From: Terriglobia bacterium | GTDB taxonomy: Bacteria > Acidobacteriota > Terriglobia > Bryobacterales > Bryobacteraceae | Length of the DNA stretch: 64,000 nucleotides | Direction: 5' to 3' | Assembly (NCBI GenBank): GCA_016650235.1 | Contig: JAENWC010000305.1 | Span: 1 to 64,000 of the forward strand | In this document: positions 52,823 to 62,673 of the stretch, in pieces | Layout of the letters: every line of letters begins with the position of its first letter | Numbering within the stretch: position 1 is the stretch's first letter | Made by a program: the position numbers and the translations under genes | Notes under the pieces: model-generated | The model's input: the letters and a program-made list of their open reading frames with translations, nothing else | Databases searched by the model: none | What the model was told of the DNA's origin: nothing

Positions 52823-53269
52823 ATGGAAGTGATCCTCAGAGAGGACGTAGAGAAATTGGGCGGGCGGGGCCAGGTAGTAAAAGTGACCGCCGGATACGCC
52901 CGGAATTTCCTGCTGCCGCGCCGGCTCGCCGTGGCGGCAACGGAAGGCAACAAGAACATTGTCGAACAGGAGCGGCAGGCCCATTTGCGCCGGGAGGCCA
53001 AACACGTTCAAGAGGCGTCTGAGCTGGGCAAGCTCCTGTCGGCGGTGTCGGTCACCATCAAGAGCAAGGCCGGCGAGCAGGATCAACTGTTCGGTTCGGT
53101 GACGAGCAAGGATATTGCCGAGGCGCTGGAGAAGCAGAACTTCACCATTGACCGCAAGAAGATCCAGTTGGATGAACCGATCAAGCAACTGGGCGAGCAC
53201 AAGGTGAGTGTGAAGCTGCACAGCGATGTGAGCAGTGTGATCACGGTGCACGTGGTCAAGGAAGACTAG
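52823..53269 (+). CDS. rplI: 50S ribosomal protein L9
   Basis: A 148-residue L9 of normal size. The N-terminal domain begins MEVILREDVEKLGGRGQVVK and contains the AGYARNFLLPRRLAVAAT motif. A connecting helix (EQERQAHLRREAKHVQEASE) leads to the C-terminal domain, ending in SSVITVHVVKED. It follows rpsF-rpsR as in most bacteria. AAGGAG lies 7 bases before the ATG. Confidence 0.97.
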   Translation: MEVILREDVEKLGGRGQVVKVTAGYARNFLLPRRLAVAATEGNKNIVEQERQAHLRREAKHVQEASELGKLLSAVSVTIKSKAGEQDQLFGSVTSKDIAEALEKQNFTIDRKKIQLDEPIKQLGEHKVSVKLHSDVSSVITVHVVKED

Positions 53270-53284
53270 TCAGGGCACTGGTCC

Positions 53285-53999
53285 ATGCCTTTCTTTGACC
53301 TGACCGGACAGACGGCGATTGTCACGGGTGCGGCCACCGGCATAGGCGAGGCGATCGCCCGCCGGCTCGCCGCCGCCGGCGCCACGGTAGCCGTGGCGGA
53401 TCTCAACGCGCAGGGTGCCGCTGCGGTGGCCTCCACGATTCCAGGCGCCTTCGCTGTTCTGATGGACATCACCAATGCGGAATCAGTGCGGGCGGCGGTG
53501 GCCTCCATGCTGGACAAGACCGGCCGGATTGATGTGCTGGTGAACAACGCCGGCATCGGCGGTAGGGCTGCCCCTCTGTGGGAACAGACCGCGGAAGACT
53601 GGCGCAAGATCATCGATATTAATATGACCGGGGTGTTTCACTGTGCGCAGGCCGTGATTCAACACATGCGTTCCCGCGGCTATGGGCGGATTGTGAGCAT
53701 CGCCTCGATAGCCGGCAAGGAAGGCAATCCAAACATGACAGGCTACTCGGCCACTAAAGCGGCGGTCATCGGCTTCACCAAATCGCTGGCGAAAGAGGTG
53801 GCAACCGAAGGCATCTGCGTCAATGCCGTGTCGCCCGCCGTGATTCGCACCAAGATCCTGGAGCAGTTGACTCAGGAGCAGGTGGACTACATGACGCAGC
53901 GCATCCCGATGCGGCGCACCGGGACGCCGGAGGAGATTGCCGCCGTGGTGCATTTCCTGTCTTCGCCCGACTGCTCCTTTGTAACCGGACAATGCTACG

Positions 54000-54028
<29 letters not shown>
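53285..54028 (+). CDS. Short-chain dehydrogenase/reductase
   Basis: A 247-residue classical SDR. The cofactor motif is [17 protein letters not shown] (residues 12-28), then [11 protein letters not shown], the catalytic Ser in [13 protein letters not shown] and the [19 protein letters not shown] motif (Tyr-x-x-x-Lys). The C-terminal [16 protein letters not shown] is typical. Aspartate after the second strand (VAVADLNA) suggests NAD(H). Relatives act on sugars or 3-oxoacyl compounds. Its end overlaps the next gene by 29 bp. Confidence 0.92.
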
Positions 54029-55424
<1,396 letters not shown>

Positions 55425-55495
55425 GGGGTTGAGCGTGTTCCACGAATCAGGCCGGTAGCGGCTTAACAACACTGGGTAGCGGACAGAAAAGGAAA

Positions 55496-55536
55496 AGCGG
55501 GCGCCTATTGGGTGATGAGGGGTGAGGGCGCCCGCT
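55496..55536. terminator. Hairpin after the HEAT/SEC-C gene
   Basis: AGCGGGCGCC (55496-55505) and GGCGCCCGCT (55527-55536) form a perfect 10-bp inverted repeat with a 21-base loop, about 70 bp after the SEC-C gene. No T run follows, so it may act as a bidirectional or Rho-assisted terminator. Confidence 0.5.
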
Positions 55537-55609
55537 ATCGTAACGGGGATGTACATATAACGATTCGCTGAATGGAGAGGTTACCCACCCCTACAGAATT
55601 TTTTCCCTC

Positions 55610-55638
55610 TTGACACCCTTTTTCTTTGGCGGTATTCT
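55610..55638 (+). promoter_or_regulatory. Strong sigma-70 promoter of the DUF72 gene
   Basis: A consensus TTGACA (55610-55615) and TATTCT (55633-55638) are separated by exactly 17 bases. The ATG of the DUF72 gene lies 38 bases after the -10 box, with AGGAG 8 bases before it. It is the clearest promoter in the window. Confidence 0.75.
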
Positions 55639-55675
55639 AAAGGCGAATAGAAAGCGAAAACAAAGGAGCCGCCTT

Positions 55676-56560
55676 ATGCTATCCCCCATACGCACTGGCG
55701 TGGCTGGCTGGGATTTCCCCGGTTGGCAAGGCATTGTTTACCCGCATCCTGCCCCGCGCGGGTTCCATCCACTGGAGTTTCTGGCGCGGCGTGTGGACAC
55801 GGTGGAGATCTCTTCCAGTTTCTACCAGTTTGTGCGGCCCGAACTGAGCCGGCTGTGGCTGACCAAGGTGGAGCGCAACCCGCAGTTTGAGTTCACCGCG
55901 CGTCTCCACCGCGAGTTCACGCATGAGAGAAATTTGGAACCGGCTTTACTGGCCAGGTTCAAAGCGGCGATGATGCCTCTGCACGAGGCTGGACGCCTGG
56001 GGTGCGTGTTGATGCAGTTTCCCGGTTCGTTCCGGTTCACACCGGAAAACAAAGCGTTCCTGATCCAGTTGCGGCGTAACCTGAGCAAATTTCCGTTGGT
56101 GGCCGAGTTGCGGCACGACAGTTGGACGAGCCAGGAAGGCATGGGGACACTGATCGACTATCACGTGGGATTTGCGAACCTGGACCAACCAGGGGGGCAT
56201 CGTGCTACCCGCGCGTCCTCCCGCTTAACGACGGGGATCGGATATGTCAAGCTGCATGGGCGGCGTTGCGGGGCTGGATTTACGGCTTTTGACGACCGGA
56301 GCATTCAGGAGAGCGGAAACGATTACCTGTACCACCCTGGGGAATTGGCCGACTGGAAGCTACGCATAGAGCGTGTCAGCGGCTTTGCGGAAAAGACGTT
56401 CGTGATTTTCAACAACGACGGAGGCGGAAAGTCGCTGATCAATGCACTGCAGATGGAGGCGATCCTGGGCCACCAGCAGAACGCGGCAGGGGCGGGGATG
56501 CGGCAGGGGAGCAGCGAGCCGGACCGGCAGCCGCGGCTTGCCGTGCGATCGGCAGCTTAG
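55676..56560 (+). CDS. DUF72 family protein
   Basis: A 294-residue TIM-barrel protein of the DUF72 (YecE) family. It begins RTGVAGWDFPGWQGIVYP and continues with VDTVEISSSFYQFVRPELSR, FEFTARLHREFTHER and YVKLHGRRCG. The C-terminal FVIFNNDGGGKSLINALQME holds the NNxxxG-type motif. Function is unknown in the family. The start at 55676 follows the AGGAG, and a strong promoter lies before it. Confidence 0.88.
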   Translation: MLSPIRTGVAGWDFPGWQGIVYPHPAPRGFHPLEFLARRVDTVEISSSFYQFVRPELSRLWLTKVERNPQFEFTARLHREFTHERNLEPALLARFKAAMMPLHEAGRLGCVLMQFPGSFRFTPENKAFLIQLRRNLSKFPLVAELRHDSWTSQEGMGTLIDYHVGFANLDQPGGHRATRASSRLTTGIGYVKLHGRRCGAGFTAFDDRSIQESGNDYLYHPGELADWKLRIERVSGFAEKTFVIFNNDGGGKSLINALQMEAILGHQQNAAGAGMRQGSSEPDRQPRLAVRSAA

Positions 56561-56588
56561 GGCGGCATCGCAAACCCGCCGGCGCAAG

Positions 56589-56612
56589 GCCTTCGTCGAT
56601 GACGACGAAGGC
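56589..56612. terminator. Hairpin between DUF72 and maf
   Basis: CCTTCGTCG (56590-56598) and CGACGAAGG (56603-56611) form a perfect stem with a 4-base loop, extended by one G-C pair, about 30 bp after the DUF72 stop. No long T run follows. Confidence 0.5.
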
Positions 56613-56776
56613 GGGGGAAAACACGCATCGCCGTTCTCGGAACCGCCAAGCTGTGGCTGCGCGGCCTCTTCGGCTCGGGACATGGACTGCGGAAAGCAGG
56701 CTGGCATGCATTCACTTCTCAAGCGGCTATCGGCATGGCAGGAGAATGTAAGGGCTTCCAGGTTATGCTTTTTCTC

Positions 56777-57343
56777 ATGGACAGCAAGTTGATATTGGCT
56801 TCAGCCTCACCGCGAAGAGCGGAAATTCTGGCCGCGGTGGGAATTCCTTTTATCGTGCGTGTGGCCGAGGTGGAGGAAGTGCGAAGACAAGATGAGGCGC
56901 CGGAGGACTACGTGAAGCGCCTGTCACAGGCTAAGGCAGAGGCGGTGCGGACAGAACCCGGCGAGACCGTCTTGGGGGCCGACACTATAGTAGTGGTGCC
57001 AGGAGAGACCGGCCAGGCGGATGTTCTGGAAAAGCCGGCGGATGCCTCCGACGCAAAAAGAATGCTCGCTCTGTTGTCGGGGCGGGCGCACCAGGTGATT
57101 ACCGGAATATGCCTGTTGCGGGGCGAGCGTGTGATTTGTGACGTTGAAACTACGACCGTGCATTTTCTTGCGCTCGACGAAAGCGAGATTGATGCCTATG
57201 TGGCGTCGGGCGAGGCGGCCGGCAAAGCGGGCGGATACGCGATACAGGGTCTGGCGGGTAAGTACATACACCGCGTGGAAGGCTGCTACTTCAACGTTGT
57301 GGGATTGCCGGTTTCGCGTGTTTGGAGGCACATGAAAGGGTAG
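56777..57343 (+). CDS. maf: Maf family nucleotide pyrophosphatase
   Basis: A 188-residue Maf protein. It has the start LILASASPRRAEILAAVGIP, the catalytic ETVLGADTIVVV near residue 65, and GRAHQVITGICLL, plus AGKAGGYAIQGLAGKYI with the conserved glutamine. Maf enzymes hydrolyse dTTP, UTP or modified nucleotides and limit mis-incorporation; they also affect cell division. The ATG at 56777 gives the usual length. Confidence 0.94.
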   Translation: MDSKLILASASPRRAEILAAVGIPFIVRVAEVEEVRRQDEAPEDYVKRLSQAKAEAVRTEPGETVLGADTIVVVPGETGQADVLEKPADASDAKRMLALLSGRAHQVITGICLLRGERVICDVETTTVHFLALDESEIDAYVASGEAAGKAGGYAIQGLAGKYIHRVEGCYFNVVGLPVSRVWRHMKG

Positions 57344-57404
57344 GGCAACGCGTCCGCCAATGTTACAATAGAGGACTTTGCCATCTCAACTTAGGGACAC
57401 TGTA

Positions 57405-58478
57405 TTGCCAGCCACATCCGCTTTTGTAGAGCGCGCGGGCCGGTGGTTTCTGGAATCGGGGATTCAGGAGCCGGACGGCGGCGTAGCTCGCTATTATCTT
57501 GCCTCGAAGCAACAGAATCTGCCGGTCTCCACTGAGATTACCGGCTATGCCGCCAGCACACACGCCTACTTGTACCGGATAACCGGCGAGGCTGTGTATC
57601 TGGAAACTGCGCGCCGGACGGCGCATTTCCTGACGCGGGCGGCCTGGAACACGGAATTGGAGACGTTCCCGTTTGAACTGGCCGCCGCCTCGCCTGGTTA
57701 CTTTTTTGACTGCGGCATCATCGTGCGCGGACTGTTGGCGGTTTGGCGGCTGACTGGAGAGCCGGAGTTGCTGGAGAAGGCAGCCGCCTGCGGGCGGAGC
57801 ATGGCACGCGATTATCTGACGCCGGACGGGATTCATCCGGTGATTTCTCTGCCGGAGCGGATTCCGTGGCCGTATGAGAAACGGTGGTCGCGCGAGCCGG
57901 GCTGTTGGCAGTTGAAGTCGGCCATGGCGTGGCGGGCATTGGCCAAGGCCACTGGCGAGGCGGAGTTTCTACAGCATTGGGAAAGGGTGCTCAGGATGGC
58001 GCTGGACAACCACGAGCAGTTCTTGCCGGGCAGCGAAGAGCCGGAGAAAGTGATGGACCGGTTGCACGCTTACTCCTATTTCATGGAAGCCCTGCTGAGC
58101 GAGGCGGGCCGGCAGGAGTGCGACTCCGCGCTTGGTGTGGCCATGGGGCGGACCTCGCGCTACCTGCGCGAGATCGCTCCCTGTTTTGCCCGCTCTGACG
58201 TCTATGGGCAATTGCTGCGGGTCCGTATTTATGCGGCCGCGCTCGGAGTCTCCTCGCTCGCGGAAGCGGAGGCGATGGAGGAGGCGGATGCGATTGCCGG
58301 GTTCCAGTATGAATCCAGCGACCGGCGGCTGGATGGGGGATTTTGCTTCGGGCGCAAACCGGCGGGACTGCTGCCGTTTGCCAACCCGGTCTCGACCGGC
58401 TTCTGTGTGCAGGCGCTGGAAATGTGGCGCCAATTCAAGCACGGCGCTTTTTCGCCGGACCTGGAAGTTCTGATCTGA
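57405..58478 (+). CDS. Six-hairpin (alpha/alpha-barrel) glycosidase-like protein
   Basis: A 357-residue helical protein with repeated hairpins such as WFLESGIQEPDGGVARYYLA, GYAASTHAYLYRITGEAVYL and DCGIIVRGLLAVWRLTGEPE. The pattern is an alpha/alpha barrel as in six-hairpin glycosidases. No catalytic residues could be assigned. TTG at 57405 has AGGGA 8 bases upstream; TTG at 57378 is an alternative, but a TACAAT -10 box at 57364-57369 would leave no leader for it. It directly precedes the glycosyltransferase fusion. Confidence 0.7.
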   Translation: MPATSAFVERAGRWFLESGIQEPDGGVARYYLASKQQNLPVSTEITGYAASTHAYLYRITGEAVYLETARRTAHFLTRAAWNTELETFPFELAAASPGYFFDCGIIVRGLLAVWRLTGEPELLEKAAACGRSMARDYLTPDGIHPVISLPERIPWPYEKRWSREPGCWQLKSAMAWRALAKATGEAEFLQHWERVLRMALDNHEQFLPGSEEPEKVMDRLHAYSYFMEALLSEAGRQECDSALGVAMGRTSRYLREIAPCFARSDVYGQLLRVRIYAAALGVSSLAEAEAMEEADAIAGFQYESSDRRLDGGFCFGRKPAGLLPFANPVSTGFCVQALEMWRQFKHGAFSPDLEVLI

Positions 58479-61345
58479 GCGAGCATGTACAGGTTGCCTT
58501 TGCCAGCGGGTCAGAGGACCTGATCCCGACACTGCTGGACGAGATGCGCCAGATACGGCCGGACCTGCCGCTTTATGTAGTGTCGGAGTTTCCGGTGCCC
58601 GAATTTCCATCGCCCGAATTTCTATCGAAGGATGGGCAATGGATTCCTTACCATCCGGGTCGGAGCCTTTCGCAAAATCTGAATCACTGCCGCTGGGTCT
58701 TGCGCGACAAGAAGATTTATCTGGCCGGATTGATCCTGCAGCCGCGCATGCCGTATTGGAGGCTGCGCCTGATGGCGGTGATAATGGGCGGCTGGCGGAC
58801 GGCCTTCTTCAACGAGAATCTACATCATTTCATGCTGCGTCCGCGTTCGTTGGGCGTGATCGCGCGGCATCTTCTGTGGCGTGGAAAGAATCTTGTGCGA
58901 TGGGAATTGCGTCCGGGCGGCGCAGTGTACACATTCCTGTGGCGGCTTTGGCATCCCAAGGCTTTTGTACGCCCCTGTCTGTACTGGATGGGGCGCATGG
59001 CGGGGGTGGCGGCGCGCTGGCGGAAGTCAATGCGCACGGAGACCTGCGAGCTGCCTAAACCAGACCGTGTGGAGCCGGGGATCTCGGTGATCGTGCCTTC
59101 CCGCAATGGAAAACACTTACTGGAGGAGTTATTGCCGGGGCTGCTCGGTGAGTTGGCTGGGCGCGAATGGGAGTTGATTGTCGTCGACAACGGCTCTGAG
59201 GACGGCACCGCGGATTGGCTGGAGCAGCACTACCGGGAAGTGACGCTGGTGCGGCATCCGATCGTGTTGTCGTTTTCGAGGGCGGTGAACTTCGGGATTG
59301 CACGCAGCCGCAAGTCGCACGTCCTGATGCTCAACAACGATATGGTGGTGGAGCCGGGATTCTTTGCGGCACTGGAGCAGGCCTTTGTTGCAGTCCCGGA
59401 CCTGTTCTGCGCGACGGCGCAAATTTTGTTTCCTCCAGGCGAGCGCAGGCAGGAGACGGGGAAGGCTGTGATGCCTCCGGGATTGAAGAAGCTGGATTTT
59501 CCGGTACGCTGCGAAACGCCGCTGGAGGGGGAGGATCACAGCTACGTGCTCTATGGCAGCGGCGGGTGTTCCCTGTTTGATGCGGTGAAGCTGAAGCAAC
59601 TGGGCGGGCTCGATGAGGCCTACCAGCCTGCCTATGTTGAGGATCTGGACCTTGGTTACCGCGGCTGGCAGCAGGGCTGGCCGACGGTGTTTGTAGCCGG
59701 AGCAAAGGTGGTGCACAAACATCGTTCCACCACGTCGAGATACTACAGTGAAGAACAACTGGCCCGCGTATTGGAGGTCAACTACCTGCGGTTCTTGGCG
59801 GGCACAGTGCGTGCGCCAGAGCTATTCGGCAAGCTGTGGCGCGCCTCACTCGACCGGCTGGACGGGCGCGCCTCGCGGATGGAAGGCGATGCCGTGGCGC
59901 AATGGGCGTTGCGCCAATCGATCCGGGCGCTGGAGTGGGCGCTGCGGCCCGGCAGCGGTCCGATGCTAGCGCAAAGGGCGCTCGCCGCGCCACCGCACCG
60001 CGCGGGCTCGCGGAAAGAAGAGCGCATTCTTGCGTTGTGCAGCGGGGATGTGGCGGTATTTCCCGGACAGCGGCGAACGGGACGCCCGGTAGTGCTGGTA
60101 GCGAGCCCGTACCTTCCGTTTCCGCTTGCGCACGGGGGAGCCGTCCGCATGTACAACCTGATGAGATGCGCGGCGGAGGAATACGATCAGGTGCTGATAT
60201 CGTTTGCCGATCAACTGGCACAAGCGCCGGAGGAGTTATTGGCTGTGTGCCAGGAGATTGTGATTGTGCGGCGGCATGGCAGCCACACGCGCCCGCTCTC
60301 GGCGCGGCCGGATGTGGTGGAGGAGTTCGATTCACTGGCCTTCCGGGCGGCGCTGCGGCAGAGTGTGCGCAAGTGGAAGCCGGCGGTGGCGCAACTGGAG
60401 TTTACGCAAATGGCGCAGTATGCCGTTGAGTGCGCGCCGGCGCCGGTAATTCTTGTGGAACACGACGTAACGTTGGATCTTTATGCGCAACTGTTGCAAG
60501 GCGGCGAGGATTGGGAAACGCGGCAACAGTATGAGCGCTGGGTCCAGTTTGAACAGAAGGCATGGGGTGAGGTGGATGTGGTGGTGACGATGTCGGAGAA
60601 GGACCGGCGCGGAGTGCAAGGTCGGCGTGTGGAGTGCCTCCCCAACGGGGTGGATCTGGAGCGATTCCGGCCAGCGAGTTCCCTGGAAGCGCAAAGGGCC
60701 CGGCGCGAACCACCAAGCAGCAACGGAACACCTGTGCCCAGCGGCGCCGAGGCTCCGTTTTGCGCGAGTTCCCTGGAAGAAGAGCCTGAGGCCGGGCGCA
60801 TCCTCTTCATCGGGTCGTTTGCGCATCTGCCGAACGTGTTGGCGGTGGACTTCTTTTTGCGTGAGGTGTTTCCGCTGCTGCCACTTGGAAAGCTGCACAT
60901 CATCGCCGGGGCGCGGCACCAGTATTTCCTCCACCGGTATCAGGACCGCGTCCGTCCAAACTTGGAGCAACCCGGCGTGGAGGTGGACGATTTCGTCGCC
61001 GACCCGCGCCCGGCCTACCGGCGGGCCACCGTGGTGGTGGCGCCGCTGCTGGCCTCGGCCGGAACCAATATCAAGGTCATGGAAGCGATGGCCATGGGGA
61101 AAGCGGTGGTGAGCACGCCGGCCGGTGTAAACGGGTTGGAGGATCTGCGCGATGGCCACGATGTCGTGATTGCCGCAACGGGACCGGAGATGGCGCGCGC
61201 GATTGAGGCGCTGTTGCGGGACAGGGACCTGCGGCGGCGGATCGAGCAGCGGGCGCGGCAGACCGTGGAACAGCGGTACGGTTGGCCGGCGATCGCGCGG
61301 CGGCAGCGGGAGCTTTACGAAAGCCTGCGGGCAAGCACCGCGTAG
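58475..61345 (+). CDS. GT2-GT4 double glycosyltransferase fusion
   Basis: A 956-residue fusion. An N-terminal region (LSEHVQVAFASGSEDLIPTL) precedes a GT2 domain (ISVIVPSRNG near residue 205, VVDNGSEDGTADW, HVLMLNNDMVVEPGF). A GT4 domain runs from about 540 (VVLVASPYLPFPLAHGG) to the end, with ECLPNGVDLERFRP, ILFIGSFAHLPN and SAGTNIKVMEAMAMGKAV. It probably builds a polysaccharide. It holds two copies of the palindromic repeat, at about residues 499-517 and 739-764. No ATG fits: CTG at 58475, with GGAAG upstream, overlaps the previous stop and is the likely start. Confidence 0.8.
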   Translation: MSEHVQVAFASGSEDLIPTLLDEMRQIRPDLPLYVVSEFPVPEFPSPEFLSKDGQWIPYHPGRSLSQNLNHCRWVLRDKKIYLAGLILQPRMPYWRLRLMAVIMGGWRTAFFNENLHHFMLRPRSLGVIARHLLWRGKNLVRWELRPGGAVYTFLWRLWHPKAFVRPCLYWMGRMAGVAARWRKSMRTETCELPKPDRVEPGISVIVPSRNGKHLLEELLPGLLGELAGREWELIVVDNGSEDGTADWLEQHYREVTLVRHPIVLSFSRAVNFGIARSRKSHVLMLNNDMVVEPGFFAALEQAFVAVPDLFCATAQILFPPGERRQETGKAVMPPGLKKLDFPVRCETPLEGEDHSYVLYGSGGCSLFDAVKLKQLGGLDEAYQPAYVEDLDLGYRGWQQGWPTVFVAGAKVVHKHRSTTSRYYSEEQLARVLEVNYLRFLAGTVRAPELFGKLWRASLDRLDGRASRMEGDAVAQWALRQSIRALEWALRPGSGPMLAQRALAAPPHRAGSRKEERILALCSGDVAVFPGQRRTGRPVVLVASPYLPFPLAHGGAVRMYNLMRCAAEEYDQVLISFADQLAQAPEELLAVCQEIVIVRRHGSHTRPLSARPDVVEEFDSLAFRAALRQSVRKWKPAVAQLEFTQMAQYAVECAPAPVILVEHDVTLDLYAQLLQGGEDWETRQQYERWVQFEQKAWGEVDVVVTMSEKDRRGVQGRRVECLPNGVDLERFRPASSLEAQRARREPPSSNGTPVPSGAEAPFCASSLEEEPEAGRILFIGSFAHLPNVLAVDFFLREVFPLLPLGKLHIIAGARHQYFLHRYQDRVRPNLEQPGVEVDDFVADPRPAYRRATVVVAPLLASAGTNIKVMEAMAMGKAVVSTPAGVNGLEDLRDGHDVVIAATGPEMARAIEALLRDRDLRRRIEQRARQTVEQRYGWPAIARRQRELYESLRASTA
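59969..60025 (+). repeat. Palindromic in-gene repeat element, copy C (in the GT2-GT4 gene)
   Basis: Begins GCGCAAAGGGCGCTCGCCGC, identical over 20 bases to the start of copy B, then diverges (CACCGCACCGCGCGGGCTCG). It is translated AQRALAAPPHRAG, in the same frame as the other copies. The right half is degenerate. It lies in the linker between the GT2 and GT4 domains. Confidence 0.7.
60689..60765 (+). repeat. Palindromic in-gene repeat element, copy D (in the GT2-GT4 gene)
   Basis: Begins GCGCAAAGGGC and ends GGCTCCGTTTTGCGC, matching both ends of copy B. It is translated AQRARREPPSSNGTPVPSGA followed by EAPFCASS. The 16-bp sequence GCGAGTTCCCTGGAAG occurs immediately before (60674-60689) and after (60764-60779). 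The net insertion is 90 bp, or 30 codons. Removing it restores a normal GT4 sequence (ERFRPASSLEEEPEAG). Confidence 0.85.
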
Positions 61346-62673
61346 TCCAGGTTCGCGAAGAAGGCGTTGCGGAAATCTTCCGGCAGTAGGGCGAGTGAAG
61401 GCATAGACTCGATGGCGGGCGCAAAGCGCTGGATCTCGATTTGACCGAAGCCGGACTCTTCAAAATAGAAGGCGAGCAGCGCGGGAGGAATGGGACGCGT
61501 GTGTGTGGGGTCGAGGAAGAAGTGCGTCGAGAAGATAGCGAGGCACTCGGGGTTGGGAGTTTCCATCGCCAAGCGGCCGCCGGGCTTGAGTTTTGCGAAG
61601 GCCAACTGGATGAGGCCGGGAAGACGATGCGGAGGAAGATGCTCGATGACCTGGGAGCAGAAGATGCCGTCCACACTCTGGGGACCGAGCGAGTCCAGGT
61701 AGGCGAACATGTCCGCCTCTTCCGCTTGCAGATCCTTTTGGCGGCACAATGCCACAAGTTCACCGCTCTGCTCGATGCCGCGCGCCGGAATGTTGTGTTC
61801 CCTCATGAGCTGCAGAAATTCGCCGCGGCCGCAGCCAAGATCCAGCACGCTGCGGCAGCCTTGAAAAAACGCTGCGTAACGAAGCTGCCCGGTTCGGACG
61901 TACTCTTCCGGACCGCGGAATTTTTCTGAGAATTTCAGATAGTCGAAGGCGAAGGGCGGATCCTGGGGAACTGCAAGAGCAGGCTGGGGAGGGGCAAGGG
62001 CGGCACGCTGGCGGACCAGGCGCAGCTCATTGTGGATGATGGACTCGTACTCGAGTCGAATCCGCTCAAGATCGGCCCACAGGCGCTCTTGGACATCGGC
62101 GGCAGCCCGTTCCAGGGCCGCGGTGAAATCGGCGTGCTGTGCGCGCATGAGATCGCGGAAGCTGGATTCGGCGAGCAGGGCACGATGCTGCGCGGAGGAC
62201 TGCAGTTCCAATAGGCCTCGGAGGTAGTGAGTTTCGTTCTTGGCAAGCTTATCTTCCCAATCGGCGCGCCACTGCTTCCAATGGGAGGTGGCGTCCTGCA
62301 TGTGCTGGGCATCGGAGGAAAAGTGCGCCAGGAGCCGGTTGTTCTCCTCAAGAGCGCTGAGAATAGCTTCGAGCGAAGTGACAACGGCCCGGTTGAATTC
62401 CACCTGCTCACGCACATGCCAGTCCAGGGAGCGCGAGACCATGCGCTTGCAGAATTGAACCGCGGAGTTGAGCAGACCACCGGGTCTGGGATTGACTGTT
62501 CCGATGGCGGCCACCTTGCCTTGCGCAACGTCGCGGGCCTGGAGAATCGGCAACAGGTCTGGTAGCGGAATACCGCCCGCGGCCGAGGAGGCATGGCGAT
62601 CGGCAACCTGCTGGCGGATCTCGCCGAGCAGGGCGGCCAACTCGGACATCTTTTGTTGCTGGGCGCTATCCAT
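61315..62673 (-). CDS. Class I SAM-dependent methyltransferase with N-terminal coiled-coil
   Basis: A 452-residue protein. Residues 1-230 are mostly helical and probably coiled (LEENNRLLAHFSSDAQHMQD; DADFTAALERAAADVQERLW-like repeats). The methyltransferase domain has motif I SVLDLGCGRGEFLQLMREHN near residue 275, then SVDGIFCSQVIEHLPPHRLP. The layout resembles O-antigen and polysaccharide methyltransferases, fitting the neighbouring glycosyltransferase gene. The two genes are convergent and overlap by 31 bp. The ATG at 62673 overlaps the queF stop by 8 bp with GAGGCGG upstream. Confidence 0.85.
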   Translation of the reverse strand: MDSAQQQKMSELAALLGEIRQQVADRHASSAAGGIPLPDLLPILQARDVAQGKVAAIGTVNPRPGGLLNSAVQFCKRMVSRSLDWHVREQVEFNRAVVTSLEAILSALEENNRLLAHFSSDAQHMQDATSHWKQWRADWEDKLAKNETHYLRGLLELQSSAQHRALLAESSFRDLMRAQHADFTAALERAAADVQERLWADLERIRLEYESIIHNELRLVRQRAALAPPQPALAVPQDPPFAFDYLKFSEKFRGPEEYVRTGQLRYAAFFQGCRSVLDLGCGRGEFLQLMREHNIPARGIEQSGELVALCRQKDLQAEEADMFAYLDSLGPQSVDGIFCSQVIEHLPPHRLPGLIQLAFAKLKPGGRLAMETPNPECLAIFSTHFFLDPTHTRPIPPALLAFYFEESGFGQIEIQRFAPAIESMPSLALLPEDFRNAFFANLDYAVLARRLS

